NCBI GenBank assembly: GCA_020635135.1
Contig: JACKAJ010000016.1
Coordinates: forward strand, 124,001 to 188,000
DNA length: 64,000 bases
From: Halobacteriovoraceae bacterium
GTDB lineage: Bacteria; Bdellovibrionota; Bacteriovoracia; Bacteriovoracales; Bacteriovoracaceae
Direction: 5' to 3'
The notes under the pieces were generated by a model. The model made no database searches and was not told the origin of the DNA. It saw only the letters and a program-made list of their open reading frames with translations. Both the position numbers and the translations under genes were made by a program. Positions 52,422 through 61,286 of the stretch are shown piece by piece (the first letter of the stretch is position 1; every line of letters starts with the position of its first letter).

Positions 52422-54182
52422 ATGTTAAAATTTAAAAGTATAAGAACAAAATTACTTACTTACATTACAATTATCATTGCAGCTCTCGCATTTGTCTTCA
52501 TTTATCTCTCAATAGATACACTTATGAGAGAAAAGCAGAATATTCTTAAAGAAAATCTTTCCTATGAAAATGCTCAGATTTTAAACGATGTTAATACTTT
52601 TTTCCAAGATATCTTTACTTCCGTTAGCCTTATCGAAACCTTTGCAAACTCTGATCCTGAAAATAACTCTGAAAACGCACAATTTTTCACACAATTTCTT
52701 AAACTCGAATCATTTTTTATTCAAAAAGCAGATGAAACAAAAGTCTACTACGACCGGGAAACGAAGTTTGACAAAACTTTTGCTGCAAAAGATTCACAGT
52801 ATGAATATAACAATGAGATTTATAAGTTAAATTTCAGCAAAGATTTTAAAATACTTCGTGTATCAAAAGTAAATGAGAAGGAAAAACTAAAAATTGTATT
52901 TTATTACACCACCAATAAGCTCTCAGAAATTTTTAGTGAAATCATCGGACGCGGGAAAGGTGTCGTCCTCCTGGGTGATCAATCTCAATTTTATTACAAA
53001 GTTGAAAATATCGAAGAGCAGAGTCCCGCGACTGAACTTGCAAAACCTTCTGATGGTTTCAAAACCCTCACTCTCAAAGAAATCAATGTCACAGATGGTG
53101 GGTTTATCGTCGCTTGTAACTACACTGATATTGATCTCAAAATTTGTAATTTCATTTCTAAACAAATTGCCAATCAGCTTTTATTTAAAGTTGTTTTTGA
53201 TTATTCACTGTATTTTATCTTCCTCTTATCCACTATTCTCATTATTCTCATCTTCACAATGAGAAAATTCACAAAACCAATCGAAAAGCTGACTCAAAAC
53301 GCCCTCGCCATTTCAAATGGGAATTTTAATGTTGCTTGTGAAGTGAAAACAGTAGATGAAGTCGGTCAGCTTTCTTCAAGTTTTAACTATATGACTAAAA
53401 AGTTAATTGAATATATTAATGAAGTTAAAGATAAAGTTCGGATTGAAGAAGAACTCAATGTTGCTAACACTGTTCAGAACTATTTCTTTCCCAAAAGAGA
53501 TCTGATCCGTTTTAATCGTGAATTTGAATTCATGGGCATTCACGAAACAGCTTCTGAGTGTGGTGGAGACTGGTGGGGAGTCCAAGAATACCATGGAAAA
53601 ATTGTTATTTTCCTCGGAGATGCAACAGGACACGGTGTCCCTTCCGCGCTCATCACGTCGGCCGTTTATTCAAGTTCCTGTTTATTAGAAGAGCTCTTTG
53701 GTGGAAGAGAACAAAATCTCAACCCTCATACCATAATGGAGATTCTCAACAAAACAGTCTACAACCTTGGTCAGCAAATCCTTATGACCTTCGTTGTCTT
53801 TATTATTGACACAAAAACCAAGCAACTCTCCTACTGTAATGCTAGTCACAACTTTCCTTTCCTCATCCAAGGGGATTCTGCTTTAGTTCTCCAAGATAAT
53901 CTGGGAAGCCGATTAGGAGAAAATATCAATAGCAAGTACCAATCCTCCTCTCTGCAATTACAAAAAGGAGATACCTTGCTTCTTTATACTGATGGAGTTA
54001 CAGAAGCAGCTAATGACAAAGGTAGGCTCTTTGGAGAAAAAAAACTTTTGCGAATCCTTAAAAAGAATAAATCATCAAATCCAAAAGAGATTCTCGATAC
54101 TATTCGCCTCGAAGTACAAAATTATACAAATGAATCAATGTTGGAAGACGATTTGACCATGGCCTGCATGCGAGTTCTCTAA
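52422..54182 (+). CDS. membrane HAMP-SpoIIE (PP2C-type) phosphatase
   Basis: Two membrane helices (near residues 12-32 and 260-280) enclose a ~220-residue periplasmic sensor. A HAMP domain (KPIEKLTQNALAISNGNFNV, EVGQLSSSFNYMTKKL) joins a PP2C domain: residues ~360-585 with ASECGGDWWG, FLGDATGHGVPSALITSAVY, LLYTDGVTEAAND and a final DDLTMACM. It should dephosphorylate a STAS-type protein in response to an envelope signal. The start is taken at 52422 (positively charged N-terminus before the helix, promoter 9 bp ahead); ATG 52335 and 52398 are also in frame. Overlaps the next, convergent gene by 4 bp. Confidence 0.88.
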   Translation: MLKFKSIRTKLLTYITIIIAALAFVFIYLSIDTLMREKQNILKENLSYENAQILNDVNTFFQDIFTSVSLIETFANSDPENNSENAQFFTQFLKLESFFIQKADETKVYYDRETKFDKTFAAKDSQYEYNNEIYKLNFSKDFKILRVSKVNEKEKLKIVFYYTTNKLSEIFSEIIGRGKGVVLLGDQSQFYYKVENIEEQSPATELAKPSDGFKTLTLKEINVTDGGFIVACNYTDIDLKICNFISKQIANQLLFKVVFDYSLYFIFLLSTILIILIFTMRKFTKPIEKLTQNALAISNGNFNVACEVKTVDEVGQLSSSFNYMTKKLIEYINEVKDKVRIEEELNVANTVQNYFFPKRDLIRFNREFEFMGIHETASECGGDWWGVQEYHGKIVIFLGDATGHGVPSALITSAVYSSSCLLEELFGGREQNLNPHTIMEILNKTVYNLGQQILMTFVVFIIDTKTKQLSYCNASHNFPFLIQGDSALVLQDNLGSRLGENINSKYQSSSLQLQKGDTLLLYTDGVTEAANDKGRLFGEKKLLRILKKNKSSNPKEILDTIRLEVQNYTNESMLEDDLTMACMRVL

Positions 54183-55795
54183 GCCGATTTCTTTAATTTT
54201 TTGATAAATTTTTGAAAATTCCGCGTACTCTCTTCAGTCAAAGAAAAATTAATCTGATTAGTATTTTCTCCTCCATAGAGCTTAATCTTTTTAATATCGC
54301 CTTCAAGTTTGATAGGATCTTTTTTTGCTCTACTAAGCTTATCATCAACATAGCAAACAACTTTCGATTCACTACTAAACTCAGAGTCAAACAATGATGC
54401 CTTAATTTGATCATCAGTCCAACCGAGACAGTCCCCTTCGATTAAACCTTTCGATCCTGAGAGTTCAAACTTCATCTCGACCCTATTTTTTAGGTTCTCT
54501 TCTAGTGGAGGGAGCACAAAAATATTTGTGACATCTGTTTGACTTAACGGTGGGTATTCCTCTAGACTTTCAGATCTATCGGTTTTAATTTTACCCTGAA
54601 GCACATCATCAAATTTTTGATCATGTTGAGTTAACTCCCAAAAATCATTTTTCTTTTTTGATATTTTACCTTTGCCAGAGAGATCATGAAATTTGTCTGA
54701 TTTTCCTTGCCCTTCATAGTTTCCTCGATTCAACCTATCTGTTTTTCCCTTCCCTTTGAGAGGGTTGAAACCCGCCAATCCAGAGCTGGAAATAAGATTG
54801 TCATCAGATAACTGATTTTTAAGAAACTCTGCTAACTCATCATTTATGTCATCATCATTATTATTTTGCTTTCTCTCGTTGATAACCTGAACATGTTTTT
54901 TAGACTCTTCAATCAAAGTGATTTTAGTATCACCCAGATCACCATTGTGACAAACATCAATGGCCAGCATTGAAGACTGGATTTTGTATTTTCGTCCGCG
55001 CTCACGTTCATAGTACAAATCAAAAAGTGTCCCTTGAAAGTACCATAATTCTTGATCCCATTCGTAGAGAGGTTCATCTCCAGTAAAGATCCAAAATCCA
55101 TCATCATTTTCCAAACTTTTTTCAAAATCTGAATCTTTATAAATCATTCGCCAAAAACTAAAATCATCGATTTTAACTTTTTCCCACTCAACAACACCTT
55201 TTGCTGGTCCACAAAAGATAACTGCGTGCTTATTTAATATTTTTTTAAAACTATTTTGATTTTTCATGAACCACACATCACTGCGATCATTCATAGGGCC
55301 CACAAAATTTAATTTGATTGAATCTTTTTTCTTCTCCACGATTTGAGGTTTTTTCTTAAATCGAAGATTCCCTGGCCCCATCAATTCATCACGCTTTTTA
55401 GTGATGATTTTCATATTGATATTAAGTTTGTGTGTAATGGCCTTTGGTCTAACATTCGCTTGAATAAATTCTTTACAGCCAGAGCGTATTAAAAGTTTCT
55501 TAAGTTTTTCATCGTAAATCAATAACTGACAGATTGTTTTGATAAAACCTGCGGCGATGTGTTTTCTTTTGTGCTTAAGAATTTTCACAGCACTGGCCAG
55601 ATCTGTCATCCCGTAGATTCGAATTAGAAATATTGAAAAGGGATACTTCTGAAAAAACTCTAAGAACTCTTCGACATCATCTGAAAAAAGAAAGTTATCG
55701 GATTTTGATAGACTGACATCTTTTAGAAAATCTTCAACGTGAGGATCATTGTTATTAAACCCAAAAAATGCAAATCCAATATTATTATCTTTCAT
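54179..55795 (-). CDS. REC-like protein with GKGK repeats and possible C-terminal PilZ domain
   Basis: The 538-residue soluble protein has three parts. Residues ~1-135 have receiver-like topology (IGFAFFGFNNNDPHVEDFL, SIFLIRIYGMTDLASAVKIL) but no clear phospho-Asp cluster. Residues ~345-430 contain repeated lysine-glycine motifs: LKGKGKTDR, EGQGKSDKF, SGKGKISKK, LQGKIKTDR. Residues ~445-535 form beta strands like a PilZ domain (MKFELSGSKGLIEGDCLGW) without the RxxxR pair. It is convergent with the phosphatase (4-bp overlap) and probably a member of the same signalling block. Unfamiliar as a whole. Confidence 0.65.
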   Translation of the reverse strand: MKDNNIGFAFFGFNNNDPHVEDFLKDVSLSKSDNFLFSDDVEEFLEFFQKYPFSIFLIRIYGMTDLASAVKILKHKRKHIAAGFIKTICQLLIYDEKLKKLLIRSGCKEFIQANVRPKAITHKLNINMKIITKKRDELMGPGNLRFKKKPQIVEKKKDSIKLNFVGPMNDRSDVWFMKNQNSFKKILNKHAVIFCGPAKGVVEWEKVKIDDFSFWRMIYKDSDFEKSLENDDGFWIFTGDEPLYEWDQELWYFQGTLFDLYYERERGRKYKIQSSMLAIDVCHNGDLGDTKITLIEESKKHVQVINERKQNNNDDDINDELAEFLKNQLSDDNLISSSGLAGFNPLKGKGKTDRLNRGNYEGQGKSDKFHDLSGKGKISKKKNDFWELTQHDQKFDDVLQGKIKTDRSESLEEYPPLSQTDVTNIFVLPPLEENLKNRVEMKFELSGSKGLIEGDCLGWTDDQIKASLFDSEFSSESKVVCYVDDKLSRAKKDPIKLEGDIKKIKLYGGENTNQINFSLTEESTRNFQKFIKKLKKSA

Positions 55796-55970
55796 AATTA
55801 AAAATTAATTAATCCCGCAATACAACTATTAATCAAGCTCTCCTTCGACTTATTTTGAGGATAACTTGACGAAAAAAGTAGTTTGCTCATGTATGATAAC
55901 TTCATGTTTCTCATGAATCTAAGAATTCAATTTACAGAATTCTCACTGGCCGGCAATTTAATTAATAGGG

Positions 55971-56882
55971 ATGAAATTATTATTTCTATTTACTATACTA
56001 TTTACCTCAACATTATCTTATGCTGATCGCGTAGTGAAGGTTAATTCAGTCAATGCAGAAGATGGCGTTTTTACTGTCAGAAACGATCAAAACTTTAAAG
56101 TCTTTGAAAATATGCGAGCCTTTTTTACATCGGAGACAATTTCTATAAAAGCAAAATTGGTGGGAGTCAATGAAGAGTATCTCACCTGGCAAGTTGAAAA
56201 TGAAAATATCGCAGTCCCTTTTTCAGAAGAAGATTTTTTAATCCTGGAGCCCTATGAAAATATTGTGGCCAGGCAAAAGCGAATTTATTCTAAAGAATAC
56301 ATTGATAAAATAAAAAAACTAAGTCTCAAACTCGATGAACAAATTAAAACTAAAAAATATCACGGATTTAGTTTTAAAACTTTTCTGAATAGCGAATTGA
56401 CTTCCACTTACAATCTTTTTAACGACGACGAAATTGAAAAAGTCTTTGCGATGGGTCTCCAGGGAGAATACCTATTCCCACTTTCAGCTAATCTCTTTTT
56501 TGCTCCTGGGCTCCGGTTCAATTTTACTGACAAAAATATCAACGGCACCAATTACAAGGGATCACAAACCATTTTCATGGCCCAATTTTATTTGCATCTT
56601 TCACCCCTCGTTTCTTTTAAGCGCTCAATTCCCTATTTTTCTTTTGGTTTGGGTGCTGGTATTAGCCAAACTCAATTTCCCCAATTCACAACCGATGGCC
56701 ATGTTATCGTCTTACCGGCCTTGGCCATGGGACTCTTGGTCCCTGTTGAGGGAGCCTTATCCGGCATTAGTATCGAGCTCAGCATTGACGCAGTTAGTAT
56801 TCGCGAGGGACACGAGTCTGTGACAAATGACTACAACGCTGCTCAAATTGGTGCAGGGCTTGGATATCTCCACTTTTTTTAA
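55971..56882 (+). CDS. outer-membrane beta-barrel-type protein
   Basis: A signal peptide (MKLLFLFTILFTSTLSYA) precedes a ~110-residue N-terminal part with SNARE-like short strands, then residues ~125-303 show alternating Gly/aromatic strands (LFFAPGLRFNFTDKN, PYFSFGLGAGISQ) ending in YLHFF, a terminal aromatic motif as needed for barrel assembly. TAGGG precedes the ATG. It resembles OmpW/porin-like eight-stranded barrels in length but I cannot name a family. Divergent from the REC-like gene. Confidence 0.7.
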   Translation: MKLLFLFTILFTSTLSYADRVVKVNSVNAEDGVFTVRNDQNFKVFENMRAFFTSETISIKAKLVGVNEEYLTWQVENENIAVPFSEEDFLILEPYENIVARQKRIYSKEYIDKIKKLSLKLDEQIKTKKYHGFSFKTFLNSELTSTYNLFNDDEIEKVFAMGLQGEYLFPLSANLFFAPGLRFNFTDKNINGTNYKGSQTIFMAQFYLHLSPLVSFKRSIPYFSFGLGAGISQTQFPQFTTDGHVIVLPALAMGLLVPVEGALSGISIELSIDAVSIREGHESVTNDYNAAQIGAGLGYLHFF

Positions 56883-56959
56883 GATTCACTTTATTTTTCT
56901 AAAGAGATTTAGTATTTTCCCTGTGTCAAATGCGACACAAAACAGTCTAGGAGTCGACC

Positions 56960-57901
56960 ATGAGAAAAGTTCCCGAGCTGAGTCTTCTTAGTTTTGTAGA
57001 GGGTACCAACCAAGATAAAAATAAATTTATCGATGATCTTTTTAATGGTTTTAAAGAGTATGGATTTATTATTTTGGTTGACCACATTGTCGACGACAGT
57101 GTTATAAAAAAATCCTACGAAGTCGTGCAGAAATTTTTTGAACTCCCGACTGAAGTAAAGATGCAATTTGTTTCTGAGGCTGGTGGTGGACAGCGAGGTT
57201 ACACTCCCTTCGGAGTTGAACACGCTAAAAATACTAACATGCCTGATCTCAAAGAATTTTGGCACGTCGGTAGAGAAGTTCCTAAAGACCATGCTTTTAA
57301 GAAATTTTATCCCCAAAATATTTGGCCAGGACAAGTCATCCCTGATTTTAAAGATGCTTTAAGTAAACTTTTTCATTCGCTTGATCAAACGAGTATTGCA
57401 ATTTTGGAAGCCCTTGGAGTTGCCCTTGATGTCCCTCCTGGATTTTTTAAAAATATGATTGAAGAAGGCAATTCAATTTTGCGCCCGCTTCATTACCCGC
57501 CTTTAAAAAATATTAACAGCCAGAATGCTGTCCGGTCTGCGGCCCATGAAGATATTAATCTCATCACCATCTTAGTAGGAGCAACTTCTTCAGGTTTGGA
57601 ACTTCTCGATAAAGATCAAAAATGGTTACCTGTTAAAACCAAAGAAGGACAACTTATCGTCGATACCGGAGATATGATGTCGAGACTTACCAATGATGTC
57701 CTACCTGCCACAACTCATCGAGTTGTTAACCCTGACGATCAGAATTCTAGCCGCTATAGTATGCCCTTTTTTGTCCATCCCAACCCTGAAACAGTACTTG
57801 AATGTCTTCCCTCTTGTATTGGCCAAGGAAGTAAGTACCCACCAATAAATTCCCATGAGTTTTTAATGCAAAGATTGGAAGAAATTGGGTTAATGAAATA
57901 G
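56960..57901 (+). CDS. 2-oxoglutarate/Fe(II)-dependent oxygenase (isopenicillin-N-synthase type)
   Basis: The N-terminal half has the family's EYGFIILVDHIVDDSV and FFELPTEVK. The catalytic triad is visible: AAHEDINLITIL (His and Asp), THRVVNP (second His), and SRYSMPFFVHP (RxS for 2-oxoglutarate). AGGAG precedes the ATG. Substrate is not inferable; bacterial relatives hydroxylate small molecules or make ethylene, while close ones are unassigned. It is a lone plus-strand gene ending 9 bp from rarA. Confidence 0.87.
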   Translation: MRKVPELSLLSFVEGTNQDKNKFIDDLFNGFKEYGFIILVDHIVDDSVIKKSYEVVQKFFELPTEVKMQFVSEAGGGQRGYTPFGVEHAKNTNMPDLKEFWHVGREVPKDHAFKKFYPQNIWPGQVIPDFKDALSKLFHSLDQTSIAILEALGVALDVPPGFFKNMIEEGNSILRPLHYPPLKNINSQNAVRSAAHEDINLITILVGATSSGLELLDKDQKWLPVKTKEGQLIVDTGDMMSRLTNDVLPATTHRVVNPDDQNSSRYSMPFFVHPNPETVLECLPSCIGQGSKYPPINSHEFLMQRLEEIGLMK

Positions 57902-57910
57902 TTTTAGAAA

Positions 57911-59203
57911 TTATTGATACTTCTGGACTTCATCATTATTTTTAAGTTTTCTGTGAAAATCATTTTGTAATTTTTCAAATCCCATCTCTGAAGAGGAATA
58001 GAAATCTAAGCCCGATGCTCCATAGTCTTGCTCCACCCAATGATTTTTATAACTATGGGGATACTTATAATTTTTCTTTTCTTGAGAAACATTGCTGAGA
58101 TGGCGAGGAACATCGCGAGTAGAACTTTTTCTTACGTACTCTAGAGCTGCATCAATGGCTTTATAGCTAGCATTACTTTTAGGCGCCAAGGCAAGATAAG
58201 TTGTTGCCTGTGCTAGGGATATTCTCGCTTCTGGCATTCCAATATTCTTAACTGCATAATGAACACTGGTCGCCAATTGCAAGGCCCTCGGATCAGCATT
58301 CCCAACATCTTCACTGGCCAAGATAATTAATCTTCGAGCAATAAATTCGGGATCTTCTCCGCCATCAATCATCACGGCCAACCACAAAATAGCTGCGTTA
58401 ACATCACTTCCGCGAATACTTTTGATAAACGCAGAAATGACATCGTAGTGGCGGCTAGAATTTCGATCGTATTGGCGTGCCTCTTTTTCAATAAGAGTGC
58501 TTACCTCTTTGAGAGTAATTTTCTTAAGGTCATCAAACTTAGCTTTTAGTATTTCAATTTTATTGAGTGCAAATCGAGCATCTCCATTACTAAAATCAAT
58601 GAGATAATTGAGACATTCTTCATTAAGAGAAATTTCTTCTTTTTTGAGAACATTATCGAGAATTTTCTTAAGATTTTGATTATCAAGTTTTTCTAGTTCA
58701 AGAATATTCACACGCGATAACAAGGCACGGTTGAGACTGGTTTGAGGATACTCCGTTGTCGCCCCCAAAAAAACAAAATCTCCTTTTTCTAAGTGAGGAA
58801 GAAGTGCATCTTGTTGAGATTTATTAAAGCGATGAATTTCATCGATAAAGATGATCGATTTTTTCCCCGAAATTTTGCGATCTTCAATCACTCGGGTCAT
58901 CAATTTTCGTAATTCAGGAACTCCAGAAAGAACAGCATTAAAATTGTAGATTTCCATTCCAACTTGTCTAGCAAGAATAAAAGAAAGAGTTGTTTTGCCA
59001 CTTCCAGGCGGTCCCCAAACAACAAAATGGGGAATTGTTTCTTTGTTAAGGTTTTTGAGGCGTTGGGCAACTTTATCTTGTCCGTAAAAATTTTCCCAAT
59101 TCACAGGTCGATTGCGGTAAGCCAATGGATAGCGAATATTTTCAGGAATATCAAAGAGTTCTGTTTGCATACCCCCAACATACTCTCTTAACTTCTGGAA
59201 CAT
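57911..59203 (-). CDS. rarA: replication-associated recombination protein A (RarA/MgsA)
   Basis: RarA is an AAA+ clamp-loader-like ATPase acting at stalled forks. Here it has Walker A VWGPPGSGKTTLSF near residue 57, Walker B IIFIDEIHRFNKSQQD, sensor 1 GATTEYPQTSLN and arginine finger RALLSR, then the MgsA C-terminal tetramerisation domain (NPRALQLATSVHYAV-like segment, and YKYPHSYKNHWVEQDY). At 430 residues the length is typical. An alternative start at internal Met13 cannot be excluded. Confidence 0.95.
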   Translation of the reverse strand: MFQKLREYVGGMQTELFDIPENIRYPLAYRNRPVNWENFYGQDKVAQRLKNLNKETIPHFVVWGPPGSGKTTLSFILARQVGMEIYNFNAVLSGVPELRKLMTRVIEDRKISGKKSIIFIDEIHRFNKSQQDALLPHLEKGDFVFLGATTEYPQTSLNRALLSRVNILELEKLDNQNLKKILDNVLKKEEISLNEECLNYLIDFSNGDARFALNKIEILKAKFDDLKKITLKEVSTLIEKEARQYDRNSSRHYDVISAFIKSIRGSDVNAAILWLAVMIDGGEDPEFIARRLIILASEDVGNADPRALQLATSVHYAVKNIGMPEARISLAQATTYLALAPKSNASYKAIDAALEYVRKSSTRDVPRHLSNVSQEKKNYKYPHSYKNHWVEQDYGASGLDFYSSSEMGFEKLQNDFHRKLKNNDEVQKYQ

Positions 59204-59230
59204 TGCAAGACATAAAAATAAAAATATGCT
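59203..59230 (+). promoter_or_regulatory. promoter for the small plus-strand gene
   Basis: TTGCAA (59203-59208), a 16-bp spacer and TATGCT (59225-59230) lie just upstream of the GTG starts at 59236 and 59242. No ribosome site is present, so a leaderless or very short leader is likely. Confidence 0.45.
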
Positions 59231-59235
59231 AAATA

Positions 59236-59613
59236 GTGATTGTGAAAAACTTAACTGAAATCAAAAATTTTTGGGGTGTCCTTTATATCGAAAAAGACAT
59301 TGAAAAGAAAATATTTATAGTTAAGCCTCAGGGAATTATTCAACCCTCATTGATAAAAAAAGATCTCAGTGAAGCTCGTGCATTTTCTCATTCTCTACAA
59401 TGTTCTTGGACATATATTGTTGATACGAGCAAAGTTCTATTGGCCAACCCTCTCAATCTTATATATCTCAACCAAATAAAAAATCTTCCTGGGATCGAAA
59501 AATTTATTGTTATCGCTCCCAATCCTATTATCAGAACTTTGGCAAAATTATTTTCTTACCCTGTGGGCATTACGAATGTTTACAAGAATCAAAGTGAATT
59601 TAATATTTCTTGA
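59236..59613 (+). CDS. small protein of unknown function, STAS-like in layout
   Basis: The 125-residue protein starts with GTG (59236 or 59242) and has alternating strands and helices (IFIVKPQGIIQPSLIKKDL, SWTYIVDTSKVLL, IEKFIVIAPNPIIRT), an order compatible with SpoIIAA/STAS folds, but no phospho-acceptor motif is clear. Its 3' end overlaps the convergent cobB gene by 25 bp. Family not recognised. Confidence 0.6.
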   Translation: MIVKNLTEIKNFWGVLYIEKDIEKKIFIVKPQGIIQPSLIKKDLSEARAFSHSLQCSWTYIVDTSKVLLANPLNLIYLNQIKNLPGIEKFIVIAPNPIIRTLAKLFSYPVGITNVYKNQSEFNIS

Positions 59614-60308
59614 AAAAATTGGGGAACTTCGCTCGATGCTCGCCCTTGTCTTTTTTCGTGGAAGTGAGGACTCACTGGTGTTTGCTCTAAATTAATCTCC
59701 ACTCTCCGGCAATGCTTTGGAGTTGAATGCACTAGCCCTGCAGCAGGATAGACCACTCCTGAAGTCCCGATCGCTACAAAGAGATCGCAGTCACGTAACG
59801 CGTGCTCAATAGTAATCATCTCAAAAGGTGCCTCTCCAAACCATACAATATGGGGTCTCATCGTTCCTACAAGATCTTCTCTATTTTGAGGATGGCTTTT
59901 ACGATGCAAATCTTCCTTCCATTCAAAAACCTCTCCCGTTTCCTCACTTCTCACTTTTAAAAGTTCTCCATGCATATGCAGAATATTTTTTGATCCCGCT
60001 CGTTCATGAAGATTATCAATATTTTGAGTAATGAGAACAAACTCTCCAGAAAATTTCGATTCAAATTCACAGAGGGCAATATGAGCAGCATTAGGAACAA
60101 TATTTTTATCTAAAAGAGCAGCTCGTCTTTGATTATAAAATTCCAAAACTAAATCAGGATTAATTTTAAAAGCCTGTGGAGTCGCTACGTCTTCAACTGC
60201 ATAACCCTCCCAAAGCCCATCTTCTCCTCGGAATGTGCGAATACCTGATTCTTGAGAAATTCCGGCACCAGTAAGGACGACAACTTTATTCAAAGAGTTT
60301 GCTTCCAA
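59589..60308 (-). CDS. cobB: CobB-type sirtuin NAD-dependent deacylase, zinc cysteines missing
   Basis: Sirtuin motifs are complete: VVLTGAGISQESGIRTFR, ITQNIDNLHERAGS and the catalytic His in LHMHGELL, with the class III Tyr/Arg pair (EFYNQRR) that favours succinyl/malonyl substrates. The zinc ribbon that normally holds four cysteines (after RC..C) is KVRSEETGEVFEW to MRPHIVWFGE with none. Some proteobacterial CobBs also lack them. Its start lies 23 bp inside yggS, so they form one message. Desuccinylation of metabolic enzymes is the likely role. Confidence 0.88.
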   Translation of the reverse strand: MEANSLNKVVVLTGAGISQESGIRTFRGEDGLWEGYAVEDVATPQAFKINPDLVLEFYNQRRAALLDKNIVPNAAHIALCEFESKFSGEFVLITQNIDNLHERAGSKNILHMHGELLKVRSEETGEVFEWKEDLHRKSHPQNREDLVGTMRPHIVWFGEAPFEMITIEHALRDCDLFVAIGTSGVVYPAAGLVHSTPKHCRRVEINLEQTPVSPHFHEKRQGRASSEVPQFFQEILNSL

Positions 60309-60945
60309 TTCTCACCCAGTTACTACCCTCTTCGATCGCAATTTTATAATCAGAACTCATCCCCATGGAAAGCTCAGATATCGGTTTGCCCAATTGCTCT
60401 TTAAAATTTTGAAGTTTTTTAAAACAAATCCTAGCTTCGTTTTCGAGATCCTCTGTTCGAATTCTTCCCATCGTCATCAAACCAATAAGCTGAAATTTTT
60501 TGCAAGAAGAAAAAACGGCCATCGCTTCTTTAATCTCATTTAGAGATTCAAAACCATGTTTTTCATCCTCTCCGGACGTCTTAACTTCTAAAAATATTTT
60601 GCATGGTCCTTTGAGTAAATCTTCTTTAGAAACCAGTTTTTCCGCAAGTTTTAAAGAATCCACTGAATGGATGGCATAGAGGTTTGGAACTTTCAAAAGC
60701 TGATTCACTTTATTGCTCTGGAGGTTGCCGATAAAATGCCAGTGAATATCATTCTTAGTGTCAAGAGCAAGAGCTTTTTCACAAAGCTCTTGCACCTTAT
60801 TTTCTCCAAAATGCCTTTGGCCCAAATCGTAGAGGACTTCAATTTCTTCTTGGGTACGAAATTTCGTAACAGCAAGAAGCTTGGCATTCACGAGTTCGGA
60901 GTGAATTGCTTTGAAATTAGCGGCAATTTTTAGTTGATGATTCAT
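60286..60945 (-). CDS. YggS/PROSC-family PLP-binding protein
   Basis: The single-domain PLP barrel shows LLAVTKFRTQEEIEVLYDLG, with the PLP lysine in VTK, then HFGENKVQEL, HWHFIGNLQSNKV and the C-terminal MGMSSDYKIAIEEGSNWVR phosphate site. YggS-type proteins buffer PLP and affect amino-acid metabolism rather than catalyse. The gene begins immediately after (overlapping by 1 bp) the upstream small protein and overlaps cobB by 23 bp, so the three are probably coupled. Confidence 0.93.
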   Translation of the reverse strand: MNHQLKIAANFKAIHSELVNAKLLAVTKFRTQEEIEVLYDLGQRHFGENKVQELCEKALALDTKNDIHWHFIGNLQSNKVNQLLKVPNLYAIHSVDSLKLAEKLVSKEDLLKGPCKIFLEVKTSGEDEKHGFESLNEIKEAMAVFSSCKKFQLIGLMTMGRIRTEDLENEARICFKKLQNFKEQLGKPISELSMGMSSDYKIAIEEGSNWVRIGSKLFE

Positions 60946-61286
60946 TAGGCATCAGAGCTCTTTTTATCGCTTGATTTTTTTTTGCCCGAGTTTTTTTTCT
61001 TAAAGCTAACATTGGCATTCACTTCAATGTCATAATTTTCTAAAATGCGATCGATCTCTTTTTCTAAATCAATATGGCTTAAATAACTTTTGATTTCTGA
61101 TTTTATTGAACCAAGAAACTCATCTCGAGAATTTTTAGCATTTTGAATTAAAGAGTTTAGAGAATCCTTATTTGCTATATCCGACCAAGCACTTCTAATC
61201 ATGTCTTCAGTCATAAAAGCTGCTCCAATCCCAGTGCTCACAGCTTTTTTTAATAAATCGGAAAGATTCTTTTTTTCATCGCTCAT
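60945..61286 (-). CDS. phasin-like helical protein
   Basis: This 113-residue protein has one hydrophobic-faced helix region (DLLKKAVSTGIGAAFMTEDM) and a lysine/serine-rich tail (KKKNSGKKKSSDKKSSDA), the layout of PhaF/phasin-type 'polyhydroxyalkanoate regulator' proteins, but it is short and no PHA gene is nearby. It overlaps the START-like gene by 4 bp and leads into yggS. Function uncertain. Confidence 0.55.
   Translation of the reverse strand: MSDEKKNLSDLLKKAVSTGIGAAFMTEDMIRSAWSDIANKDSLNSLIQNAKNSRDEFLGSIKSEIKSYLSHIDLEKEIDRILENYDIEVNANVSFKKKNSGKKKSSDKKSSDA

Noticed and set aside
60945..61286. Definite phasin assignment
   Set aside because: Short length and no PHA synthase or granule gene nearby; kept as phasin-like only.
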